The translations under genes and the position numbers were made by a program. Positions 27,327 to 34,975 of a stretch of DNA of 64,000 nt are shown here, piece after piece (position 1 is the first letter of the stretch; each line of letters opens with the position of its first letter). Below the pieces are notes generated by a model, which saw only the letters and a program-made list of their open reading frames with translations, was not told where the DNA came from and did no database searches. Source of the stretch: an uncultured Amylibacter sp. (GTDB taxonomy: Bacteria; Pseudomonadota; Alphaproteobacteria; Rhodobacterales; Rhodobacteraceae); NCBI GenBank assembly GCA_943846615.1, contig OX044354.1, positions 996,359 through 1,060,358 of the forward strand. Direction: 5' to 3'.

Positions 27327-27467
27327 TTCGCTGCAAGTGTGGACACACGCGAAGAGCTGGCTATGTGGCAGGACGGTTACAACAATCACAGGCCTCATTC
27401 ATCAATCGGAAACTTAACCCCATCAGAATTTATTGAGAAAATTAGACTAGATAAACTAGCCGCATGA
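27327..27467 (+). pseudogene. IS3-family transposase (OrfB/rve), C-terminal fragment
   Basis: Only the last 47 codons are readable. They contain S-V-D-T-R-E-E-L-A-M-W-Q-D-G-Y-N-N-H-R-P followed by H-S-S-I-G-N-L-T-P-S-E-F, the conserved C-terminal end of the IS3-group integrase core. Catalytic DDE residues and OrfA are missing, so it is inactive. Confidence 0.85.
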
Positions 27468-27527
27468 CGGCATCAAAATTAAACTAAGGACTCTACTAAA
27501 GCTGGAGGAAACTTGGGGCGCAGGTCA
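27327..27527 (+). mobile_element. IS3-family element remnant (3' end)
   Basis: After the transposase stop at 27467 comes GGACTCTACTAAAGCTGGAG and a G-rich end finishing CAGGTCA near 27527, as in IS3-group right termini. The 5' portion and left inverted repeat are absent. The scar lies between tRNA-Arg and tRNA-Trp. Confidence 0.7.
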
Positions 27528-27708
27528 CCCGCCGAAAATCGCTTTTCATGATCCATCTAAATAGACAATAAACGCAATGATCTCAACCCATTGCATTTAG
27601 TATCCACAACGGTTTTCATGAATTATGAGAACTATCTTAACTTGGGATATGCAGACGAAACCCCTGTTTCGTGCAATATCATACCCTACTGGCAATAAAT
27701 AACAACTT

Positions 27709-27784
27709 TGGCAGGGGCTGAGGGGCTCGAACCCACGACCTACGGTTTTGGAGACCGTCGCTCTACCAACTGAGCTAAACCCCT
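27709..27784 (-). tRNA. tRNA-Trp (anticodon CCA)
   Basis: On the minus strand the 76-nt sequence has acceptor AGGGGTT/AGCCCCT (one T-G pair), D-arm AGCTCAGTTGGTAGAGC, anticodon loop with CCA, T-arm GGTTCGAGCC and encoded CCA. In many Alphaproteobacteria this tRNA lies between tufB and secE; here the neighbour on the downstream side is an IS scar. Confidence 0.95.
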
Positions 27785-28062
27785 GTACCAAAGTAAAGAT
27801 CAATTAGAAGGAATCGCAGGTAGATGCAAGCACTAGCTCTTGTTAAACTGTTTTTTTAGCTGAGGAATTAAATTCACATTATAGCGGCCATCAACCACCA
27901 ATACTGATCATTACGTCTCATCGCGCGTATGTATCCCCAACGCAGAATCAAGAGGCTCGCGTATCGCAGAAATACGTGATTTCTCTCACTCATATCTGGC
28001 TCAAAACCATTAAACTCTGAGTTTCTCAATACAAAAGTCTATTTTTCACAAGGAGTTTTAAT

Positions 28063-29628
28063 ATGAGTACCTCATCAACGTCAGTATTATATAATGTCAA
28101 TGTTCCACATTCGTCATTGCCCCAAGGGCAATTTGGACGAATGTTTCGTACCCTACCCGCGTGGGAACCCACAGAGAGCGGCGAACCTGCGATAATCCAA
28201 GGACTCATGGACTTCGCGAACACCGCAATGAGTGAGCCCACCGATGACCCCATCGGAGACAATGCGAATATGGCCGCGGGCTATACCTATTTTGGGCAAT
28301 TTGTAGATCACGATATTACGTTTGATCCCACGTCGTCATTGCAGCGACAGAACGATCCAAACAAGTTATCAAACTTTCGCACACCGCGCCTTGATTTGGA
28401 TTGTCTATATGGCGAGGGGCCCTCGGACGAGCCGTTTATGTATGACAATAAACAACACGGTATGTTTTTGATTGGCACGACTGGCACTCAAAACGAGCCA
28501 GATTTACCGCGTAATGTACAAGGGAGGGCGATTATAGGTGACATGCGTAATGATGAAAATGTCATTGTCAGCCAATTTCAATTGGCCATGCTACGTCTTC
28601 ACAATGCGATTTATGGGCAGTTGATGTTCCCGGATGGAATTGTCCCCGAGAAATTCGAATTGGATGGCCCCAAGTTTGAGCAGGCACAGCGCATTTTACG
28701 CTGGTTTTACCAATATGTTGTCTGGAACGATTGGGTGAAACGTATTGTCAAAGATAGCATCTGGCAAAAGGTTCTAAAGAAACAGGGAAATCTGTATTCT
28801 TATGGCGGGCAGTTTTATAAATGGGAAAATGAGCCATATATCCCTGTAGAATTTTCGGTTGCGGCCTATAGGTTTGGTCATTCACTGGTTCGTCCAGGGT
28901 ACCAAGTGAATCTAAACACGGACACGGGTCTTGGCTTTGGCGTCGACATACCTATTTTCCATCCCGACCGTGTTCCAGCTCAAGATGATTTGGAGTTGCA
29001 TGACCTGAAGGGGTTTAAAACAATGCGGTCAAAGCACACTATTCAGTGGGATTGGTTTTTCGATATGCGCAGTTCGGGCGGGCCGTTTCCACAAGCGTCA
29101 CGCAAGATCGATCCGCAATTATCATCCGCCTTGTTCAAAGTCACCGAAGGACCGGGTGGCATAAACCATTTGGCGTTCCTAAACCTGATCCGCAGCTGGC
29201 GCATGGGCATGCCATCAGGCAGTTCGGTTGCACGAGCTATGGGATTTGAACCTCATGCGATAAATGAACCACACGAGGATATCCTGTGGCATTATATCCT
29301 GAAAGAGGCCAGCGGGCCCAAAGGCCAATCCGGTAAAATGTTGGGCGAAGTGGGCGCCACGATTATTGCCGAAGTGTTTGGTGGATTGCTGTATGGGGAT
29401 AGTAGTTCCTATGTCAAATCCGATCCGAATTGGACGCCTGATCAAGAGCCTGCATTGATGGCCTTGATTCCAGAAGGCAAGCCAGAGTCAGCATCCGCTA
29501 CGGACAATGATCCGACGAAATGGGTTTGGCAGGTGGCCGACCTGTTACGCGCATCGGGTGCGCCGATCAATGACACGGATGTGACCAGCACAATCGAAAC
29601 GGGCCAAAACCCTCCGCTAACCGCATAG
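28063..29628 (+). CDS. animal-type haem peroxidase (peroxidase-cyclooxygenase superfamily)
   Basis: The 521-residue protein has the superfamily landmarks: distal His H83 in G-Q-F-V-D-H-D-I-T-F-D-P, catalytic Arg R162 in G-D-M-R-N-D-E-N with the neighbouring Q-F-Q-L-A-M-L-R-L-H-N helix, and proximal His H273 in A-A-Y-R-F-G-H-S-L-V. No signal peptide is visible at the N-terminus. Bacterial members are sometimes exported by type I or other routes and oxidise halides or phenolics; the substrate here is unknown. A perfect-context ATG follows AAGGAG. It lies between tuf and tRNA-Trp, pointing against both. Confidence 0.9.
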   Translation: MSTSSTSVLYNVNVPHSSLPQGQFGRMFRTLPAWEPTESGEPAIIQGLMDFANTAMSEPTDDPIGDNANMAAGYTYFGQFVDHDITFDPTSSLQRQNDPNKLSNFRTPRLDLDCLYGEGPSDEPFMYDNKQHGMFLIGTTGTQNEPDLPRNVQGRAIIGDMRNDENVIVSQFQLAMLRLHNAIYGQLMFPDGIVPEKFELDGPKFEQAQRILRWFYQYVVWNDWVKRIVKDSIWQKVLKKQGNLYSYGGQFYKWENEPYIPVEFSVAAYRFGHSLVRPGYQVNLNTDTGLGFGVDIPIFHPDRVPAQDDLELHDLKGFKTMRSKHTIQWDWFFDMRSSGGPFPQASRKIDPQLSSALFKVTEGPGGINHLAFLNLIRSWRMGMPSGSSVARAMGFEPHAINEPHEDILWHYILKEASGPKGQSGKMLGEVGATIIAEVFGGLLYGDSSSYVKSDPNWTPDQEPALMALIPEGKPESASATDNDPTKWVWQVADLLRASGAPINDTDVTSTIETGQNPPLTA

Positions 29629-29647
29629 TGTTAGAGGTATAAACGCA

Positions 29648-29676
29648 AAAAGGGCGCCCTTATGGGCGTCCTTTTC
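29648..29676. terminator. bidirectional terminator between peroxidase gene and tuf
   Basis: AAGGGCGCCC pairs with GGGCGTCCTT (one G-T pair) around a TTAT loop, with TTTT on the plus side and A-rich sequence (T-rich on the minus strand) on the other. It lies between convergent genes. Confidence 0.8.
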
Positions 29677-29732
29677 TAATTCTTTAAACCGTTCCGCTCA
29701 GATCGTTTCGCTTGCGTGAAGCCGACCAGAGC

Positions 29733-30910
29733 TTAAGCGTGGATTTTAGAAACCACACCAGAACCAACTGTACGACCACCTTCGCGGATCGCAAAGCGCA
29801 AGCCTTGTTCCATCGCGATTGGGTTGATCAGCTCAACGTCGAACTTCAAGTTGTCGCCCGGCATTACCATTTCCGTGCCTGATGGCAAGTTCAACAGTGC
29901 CCGTTACGTCAGTTGTACGGAAGTAGAACTGTGGACGGTAGTTCGCGAAGAACGGCGTGTGACGGCCACCCTCGTCTTTGGTCAGAATGTAAACTTCTGC
30001 TTCGAACTTTGTGTGTGGCTTAACTGAACCAGGCTTAACCAAAACTTGGCCACGCTCTACGCCGTCACGGTCGATACCGCGCAACAATACACCAACGTTG
30101 TCGCCTGCTTCACCGCGATCAAGCAGTTTGCGGAACATTTCAACACCAGTACATGTTGTTTTTGATGTGTCTTTGATACCAACGATTTCGATTTCTTCAC
30201 CAACGTTGATCGCGCCACGCTCTACACGGCCAGTTACAACTGTACCACGGCCAGAGATTGAGAACACGTCTTCGATTGGCATCAAGAATGGCTCGTCGAT
30301 TGCCCGTGGTGGCTGTGGGATGTATTCGTCAACAGCCGCCATCAATTCAGCGATTTTGTCTTTACCGATGTTGTCATCGCGATCTTCCAATGCTGCCAAA
30401 GCAGAACCTGCGATGATTGGGATATCGTCACCTGGGTAATCGTATTCGTGTCAACAATTCACGGATTTCCATTTCAACCAATTCCAACAACTCGTCGTCG
30501 TCTACTTGGTCAACTTTGTTCATGAAAACAACCATTGAAGGGATGCCAACCTGGCGACCCAACAAGATGTGCTCGCGTGTTTGTGGCATTGGGCCATCAG
30601 CCGCGTTCACAACCAAGATCGCGCCGTCCATTTGCGCAGCACCAGTAATCATGTTTTTCACATAGTCAGCGTGGCCTGGGCAATCAACGTGTGCGTAGTG
30701 ACGTGCGTCTGTTTCATACTCAACGTGTGCTGTTGAGATGGTGATGCCGCGTGCTTTTTCTTCTGGTGCGCCGTCGATTTCGTCGTACGCTTTGAAGTCA
30801 CCGTATTGCTTGGTGATCGCTGCAGTCAATGTCGTTTTACCGTGGTCAACGTGGCCAATTGTGCCGATGTTACAGTGCGGTTTTGTCCGTTCGAACTTTT
30901 CTTTTGCCAT
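29733..30910 (-). pseudogene. tuf: elongation factor Tu gene with two single-base frameshifts
   Basis: The reading frame encodes EF-Tu from [14 protein letters not shown] (G1 [17 protein letters not shown]) to the end V-V-S-K-I-H-A, but is split into three frames. An extra base near 30445 shifts the frame after R-E-L-L-T, ending at 30428; restoring it gives Y-D-Y-P-G-D-D. A second extra base at 29887-29888 shifts it after T-V-E-L; restoring it gives [10 protein letters not shown]. Both are one-base expansions of short homopolymers. Everything else is strongly conserved, so a sequence or assembly error is as likely as a recent pseudogene. SD AAAAGGAG precedes the ATG. Confidence 0.9.
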
Positions 30911-31204
30911 AATTCAGGCTCCTTTTAATTTTGCGGTGAGCTCTCGCTCGCCCTACGGGGTTGCTTGGGTGCGCCATGGCCCACCGCTATTTTCGATTAA
31001 GCCACGTGGTGCAAAATCTTGGTACGCGTATGCGCGTAAAAGGTTTTGTTCATAAAATCAAGTCCCGATTGATTACACGCGCAATGTGCGTGACAAGTTG
31101 ATTAACCGTGCGATTTATATCACCCATTTGCGGGTCTGGGCAGGCGCATTGAGCAAAATTGTTTCCGATCCAGTGAGAAAAGTCACTGTGAAGTCAAAAT
31201 ATCT
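30911..31204. other. tuf leader / divergent promoter region
   Basis: This 294-bp gap must hold the tuf promoter on the minus strand and that of the next gene on the plus strand. No gene is visible. A minus-strand TTGACTTCACAGTGACTTTT near 31190 contains a -35-like TTGACT, but I cannot define a matching -10 with confidence. Confidence 0.4.
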
Positions 31205-32518
31205 GTGATTGTTTTTCCAATCAATAGGGAGGATTTTCATGCGGTATTTCGTTTTTTAATTGTCTATGTTTTTGTCAGTGAATGCGCACCAGTTGCGGTT
31301 GCCAAAGAAATTCACCCAATTAAATTGCATGGTTCGCCTGTGAAATGTTCCGCGACCTACCCAGCGACCCGCAAATATGAAAAGGCGTTTAAAGATTCGA
31401 AAACGGACAGTTGCATGGCCTGCGCCAATGGATGGCGCAAAACATTTGGTAAGAACGAGTTGGGCCCACAGGCCTGTCGCAAAAGCGATTTCAATAGTTA
31501 TCGCCGCGCTGTTGCCAGAAAACGTGGGACCGGTTGGAATGATTTAAAATGCCCCAAAGATCAACGTTTGGATTTCAAAACGCGCACCTGTTATGTTTGC
31601 GCACGCGGGTACAAACGCACCGCGCACAAAGCGAACCATCCCAAAGCATGTAGACGCCACATCGAACCACGCGCATCGGCAACACGCCTTGGTTATGAGG
31701 GATTCCCAAAGGGCAGCAAATTACATATTCCATCGCAGGTTTGTTATTCATGCCCTTTTGGAACCAAGAAGAAATTGACCACAAAATTGGATTTTAAAAA
31801 GCGCCCCAAGATTTGCAAAGGCACGCCTGTGCCACGATTAACCAGCGCGCAAAAGCGCGATGTGGAACGGTTTATTGACGCAAATCCGCAATTGATTGCG
31901 TCCATGATGAGCAGTTTGCGAAATGCGCGCAACAAACCAAATTTGTTAGGTTCATTGACGAAGAATAGCGCCAACCAAGGAGGCCAGATGGTGGGTCAAT
32001 ATAATCTGAAAGGGGTCACCAGAAGTGGGCTTAATTTCGGTGGGATTGACCCTGGTAAATACCTGTTCACACCTTTGGACGCGTTTAAGTTGAGCGTGAG
32101 CATAAGTATCGGACTTGATGTTTCCGGCTTTGTGGCTGGGTTCAGCGAAGAATTTGGGCTATTTTTTGATAACTCTGGCAATATCAATCCAACCGGATTG
32201 GGGTTTCAGTTTGATAACACATATTTTTTCCATAGCTCGACAGATTGGACCAAAGGCGTCAGTGCGGGGTTAGATGCTCAGCCCCAAATTGGCATTTGGT
32301 TTGTGGATGTCAGCCAATTTAATGGCGCATCATTTGGGCATACGTTTGGTCTATCTCTGGTTGTTGGTGCGACCGTGAGTTTGCATTTCAGTTATGTAGA
32401 TGATGAGTTGAAATGGCTTGGATTCACCTTGGGACCGCAGATTGGCGTGTCTGGGGAATACGAGCAATTAAAGTCACGCACGTCGGTGCCAAAATATGAA
32501 CGTTCATTGGATGAATAG
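31205..32518 (+). CDS. exported Cys-repeat protein of unknown function, 5' end probably frameshifted
   Basis: The frame as given starts at a GTG with no SD and encodes 437 residues. GGGAGGA precedes an ATG at 31239 in another frame that hits a stop at the T6 run (31252-31257). One additional T there would join M-R-Y-F-V-F to L-I-V-Y-V-F-V-S-E-C-A-P-V-A-V-A, a good signal peptide. Three Cys repeats follow, each with C-x2-C-x2-G and a later Cys (CxxC at about 70, 129 and 180 in the GTG frame), with basic linkers. The C-terminal half (about 260-430) is beta-rich and Gly-rich with alternating hydrophobics, like a barrel or jelly-roll domain. I do not recognise the family. Confidence 0.7.
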   Translation: MIVFPINREDFHAVFRFLIVYVFVSECAPVAVAKEIHPIKLHGSPVKCSATYPATRKYEKAFKDSKTDSCMACANGWRKTFGKNELGPQACRKSDFNSYRRAVARKRGTGWNDLKCPKDQRLDFKTRTCYVCARGYKRTAHKANHPKACRRHIEPRASATRLGYEGFPKGSKLHIPSQVCYSCPFGTKKKLTTKLDFKKRPKICKGTPVPRLTSAQKRDVERFIDANPQLIASMMSSLRNARNKPNLLGSLTKNSANQGGQMVGQYNLKGVTRSGLNFGGIDPGKYLFTPLDAFKLSVSISIGLDVSGFVAGFSEEFGLFFDNSGNINPTGLGFQFDNTYFFHSSTDWTKGVSAGLDAQPQIGIWFVDVSQFNGASFGHTFGLSLVVGATVSLHFSYVDDELKWLGFTLGPQIGVSGEYEQLKSRTSVPKYERSLDE

Positions 32519-32523
32519 GCTGA

Positions 32524-33633
32524 TTATTGACCTGTTTCGGTACAGATGTTTTGCAAGTCTGCCCATTGGGCCGCGGTGAGGATGGGTTCAAAGCCAGCAT
32601 CGCCGATTACATCGGCGGCAATAGCTGCATTTTCACGACCCTCTAAATCGGGATGACTGGAAATGTGGGACATCAACCTGCCGCCGCCGCCATGTTCATC
32701 ACGCAGTTGTTTGAAAAAATTCCCAAACCTTCTGGAGGGTAATTGGGCACGCGCAAATAATTCATGGCTAAACACATCCGCCTGTGCTTCCGCATCTTGG
32801 GAATAATTGGCGGAAACCAATGCTTCGGCCAATGCCAATGCTGCGAAACCACCTGCGAAGTCGCCAAATACCATCCCCAGCAAACCCGCAGTCCCCGCAG
32901 ATCGCATTGACAGGCGCGTTGGATCACGATGAACAACGTGTCCGAATTCATGGGCCAAAACGCCCGCTACCTCTTCGGGTGTTTTGGCGGCTTTGATTAA
33001 ACCCTCGAACAGCACGACTTGGCCACCGGGAACGGCAAAGGCATTCACCATTTCATGGCGAAAAACACGGACATCCAATGGGTATTCGGTTTCGAAATTG
33101 TCGGTCAAACGTTTGGTCATCTTGGTCAATGCCGCCTGCCCCAAAGCATTGTCACACACCAAATCCTTGTCGTCCCCAACCATCCATTCGATCTGCTTTA
33201 ACGAATATTTTCCCAATGCGACCTCGCGCTCGATTGGGATATACCGCGCCAATGTATTGGACAACGCGGGAACGATCACGAACATGATCAAACAAACAGA
33301 TACAATAGCACCCGCCCCCCACAACAAAACACGGCGCTTCATTTTTGCCGATGTCTTACGTTTCGTCAGGGTGTTTGGCAGTGACCACAAATACATCGTG
33401 GCGGCGCGATCTTTGATGATCAAACGCGCCTCGCTGTTATCTTCGAGATCAAGGATCATGCCAGAGTCGCGTGCTTGATCTTGTAGGCAACGTAAATCGG
33501 CCATTGGCCAATTTATCCATTCTGCGCCCAATTGGAATTGGATACCGTTTGGTGAAATCGAAACGGGAACCTGTTGGGATGCAGCCGTCTCGCCATCAAA
33601 ATATTCGCCTGATGTTTCAAACATGTCGCTCAA
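32524..33633 (-). CDS. M48-family membrane metalloprotease
   Basis: The 369-residue protein has an N-terminal cytosolic domain (1-100), one transmembrane helix (about 101-122) and an M48 peptidase domain with zinc motif H228-E-F-G-H232 and the downstream ligand Glu in D-A-E-A-Q-A-D. M48 proteases (Oma1/BepA/HtpX relatives) act in membrane or envelope protein quality control. It overlaps the DUF898 gene by 4 nt (ATGA), so they form one operon. Confidence 0.9.
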   Translation of the reverse strand: MSDMFETSGEYFDGETAASQQVPVSISPNGIQFQLGAEWINWPMADLRCLQDQARDSGMILDLEDNSEARLIIKDRAATMYLWSLPNTLTKRKTSAKMKRRVLLWGAGAIVSVCLIMFVIVPALSNTLARYIPIEREVALGKYSLKQIEWMVGDDKDLVCDNALGQAALTKMTKRLTDNFETEYPLDVRVFRHEMVNAFAVPGGQVVLFEGLIKAAKTPEEVAGVLAHEFGHVVHRDPTRLSMRSAGTAGLLGMVFGDFAGGFAALALAEALVSANYSQDAEAQADVFSHELFARAQLPSRRFGNFFKQLRDEHGGGGRLMSHISSHPDLEGRENAAIAADVIGDAGFEPILTAAQWADLQNICTETGQ

Positions 33634-34928
33634 AACGCCGCCCCAACATCCAATGCATCCGCGAAGCCCTCGGCCTCTACGAAATCATCGCCGGCGCGTT
33701 GCGTAATTGCGCTTAATGCTTCGGGGTTATGGATTGTTACGCTGCCGGCAAAACTACGAATGACAACTTGGGTAATTGACACCGTCGCAATTGCACCCAT
33801 CAGGATAAAGAACGACAGATAACCGAAGAATAAACCACCAAATAACCCCACGAGGCCCGCGTCTTCAAGTTCGGGATCCATTGCAGTCAATGTATCACCA
33901 AACACGTCAAAAATGGGCAGCATAGCCGTTAAAAAGCCAGCACCGAAACCGATAATCAATCCGCCAACCAAGGCCACGAAGAATGCCAACATACCGCCAA
34001 AAATGTAGGCCATGATAACGTCCGATGTGTCCACATTCGACATAAACGAAATGTCATCACCAAGAGTTTTTTCATTCGCCATGATCCGCCAAGTGGCTAC
34101 GCCATAAATGGCCAGCGCCACATAGAACCACGTCACGCCAATCTGCAGGATGATCATGGATACCATGAAGTTGCCGAACCCTTCGAATTCGCCATTTTCG
34201 ATCCCTTCGAATGACATATCCCCACTTGTGAAAAAAACTACCACGGACGCCACAATAAGACCCATCGCGATATACAATTGTTTCATCGCAGGGCGTAGCA
34301 TACGCCAATCGCCACCCTGGTGAAATTGCGCGGTTCCAAAGTAGCTGCGGTCAACACGATACTTTTCCATATTGAACGTTTGGCGGGGCAACAAAATACC
34401 CAACGTAATCACCGTGAAAAACAGGTTTTTCAAACCCAGCTTTACATACCCCCACGCCGCTGGCGTTGCGCCAAAGCGAATACCACGCCAACGCGTGCGC
34501 GACAGAACGTACCGTCGTGCGCGATACTGCGCATAATAAACCAACGGCAATGTCGCAAATGCGGCTCCATAAATTAGCAAGTTTTGAACAATCATACCTT
34601 GGATTGTATCCGCCTGTGTAAACAGTGAGTATCCAAAGAACAGAAGAGCCAGCTGGAAGATACCCAGATAAACCGCCAGCACAGCAACGGCTATTAAAAA
34701 GCCCAAAAATTTCTCTAGTCCTGTGCCATTATATTCCATCGGTGTGCCATCAGGAGTAATGGCCGACCAGAAATATTTGCGAATGCGCGTACGCGCCCAA
34801 AAACGGTAAAAACCTACAGTAATTAACGTCAGGAATCCAGTCCAAAGCGCCAATTTCAATAAGGGGGCCTTGCGACCAGTGTAACTAACCTGGACGTTCT
34901 CTTCAGATGAAATAATATCTTGGTTCAC
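33630..34928 (-). CDS. DUF898 (YjgN-like) polytopic membrane protein
   Basis: The 432-residue protein has about eight hydrophobic helices and the DUF898 signature at the start, L-T-L-I-T-V-G-F-Y-R-F-W-A-R-T-R-I-R, repeated in weaker form after about 170 (L-F-F-T-V-I-T-L-G-I). The function is unknown. Association with an M48 protease, seen here by a 4-nt overlap, is a recurring arrangement and suggests joint work in membrane homeostasis. Confidence 0.85.
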   Translation of the reverse strand: MNQDIISSEENVQVSYTGRKAPLLKLALWTGFLTLITVGFYRFWARTRIRKYFWSAITPDGTPMEYNGTGLEKFLGFLIAVAVLAVYLGIFQLALLFFGYSLFTQADTIQGMIVQNLLIYGAAFATLPLVYYAQYRARRYVLSRTRWRGIRFGATPAAWGYVKLGLKNLFFTVITLGILLPRQTFNMEKYRVDRSYFGTAQFHQGGDWRMLRPAMKQLYIAMGLIVASVVVFFTSGDMSFEGIENGEFEGFGNFMVSMIILQIGVTWFYVALAIYGVATWRIMANEKTLGDDISFMSNVDTSDVIMAYIFGGMLAFFVALVGGLIIGFGAGFLTAMLPIFDVFGDTLTAMDPELEDAGLVGLFGGLFFGYLSFFILMGAIATVSITQVVIRSFAGSVTIHNPEALSAITQRAGDDFVEAEGFADALDVGAAF

Positions 34929-34975
34929 GCTAAATCCTTAAACAATTTAAACGTGAATATGCCCAATAAAAACCT

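Larger units (their letters stand above)
26861..27708. other. intergenic region with hairpins and IS scar
   Basis: No intact gene is visible between tRNA-Arg and tRNA-Trp. The region holds a long imperfect inverted repeat (27065-27138), a hairpin with T-rich tail (27188-27219) and the 3' end of an IS3-family element (27327-27527). The last 180 bp before tRNA-Trp show nothing recognisable. Confidence 0.7.

Noticed and set aside
27239..27436. 65-codon open frame between tRNA-Arg and tRNA-Trp
   Set aside because: The adjacent frame carries the IS3 transposase end; this frame is a shadow across the scar.
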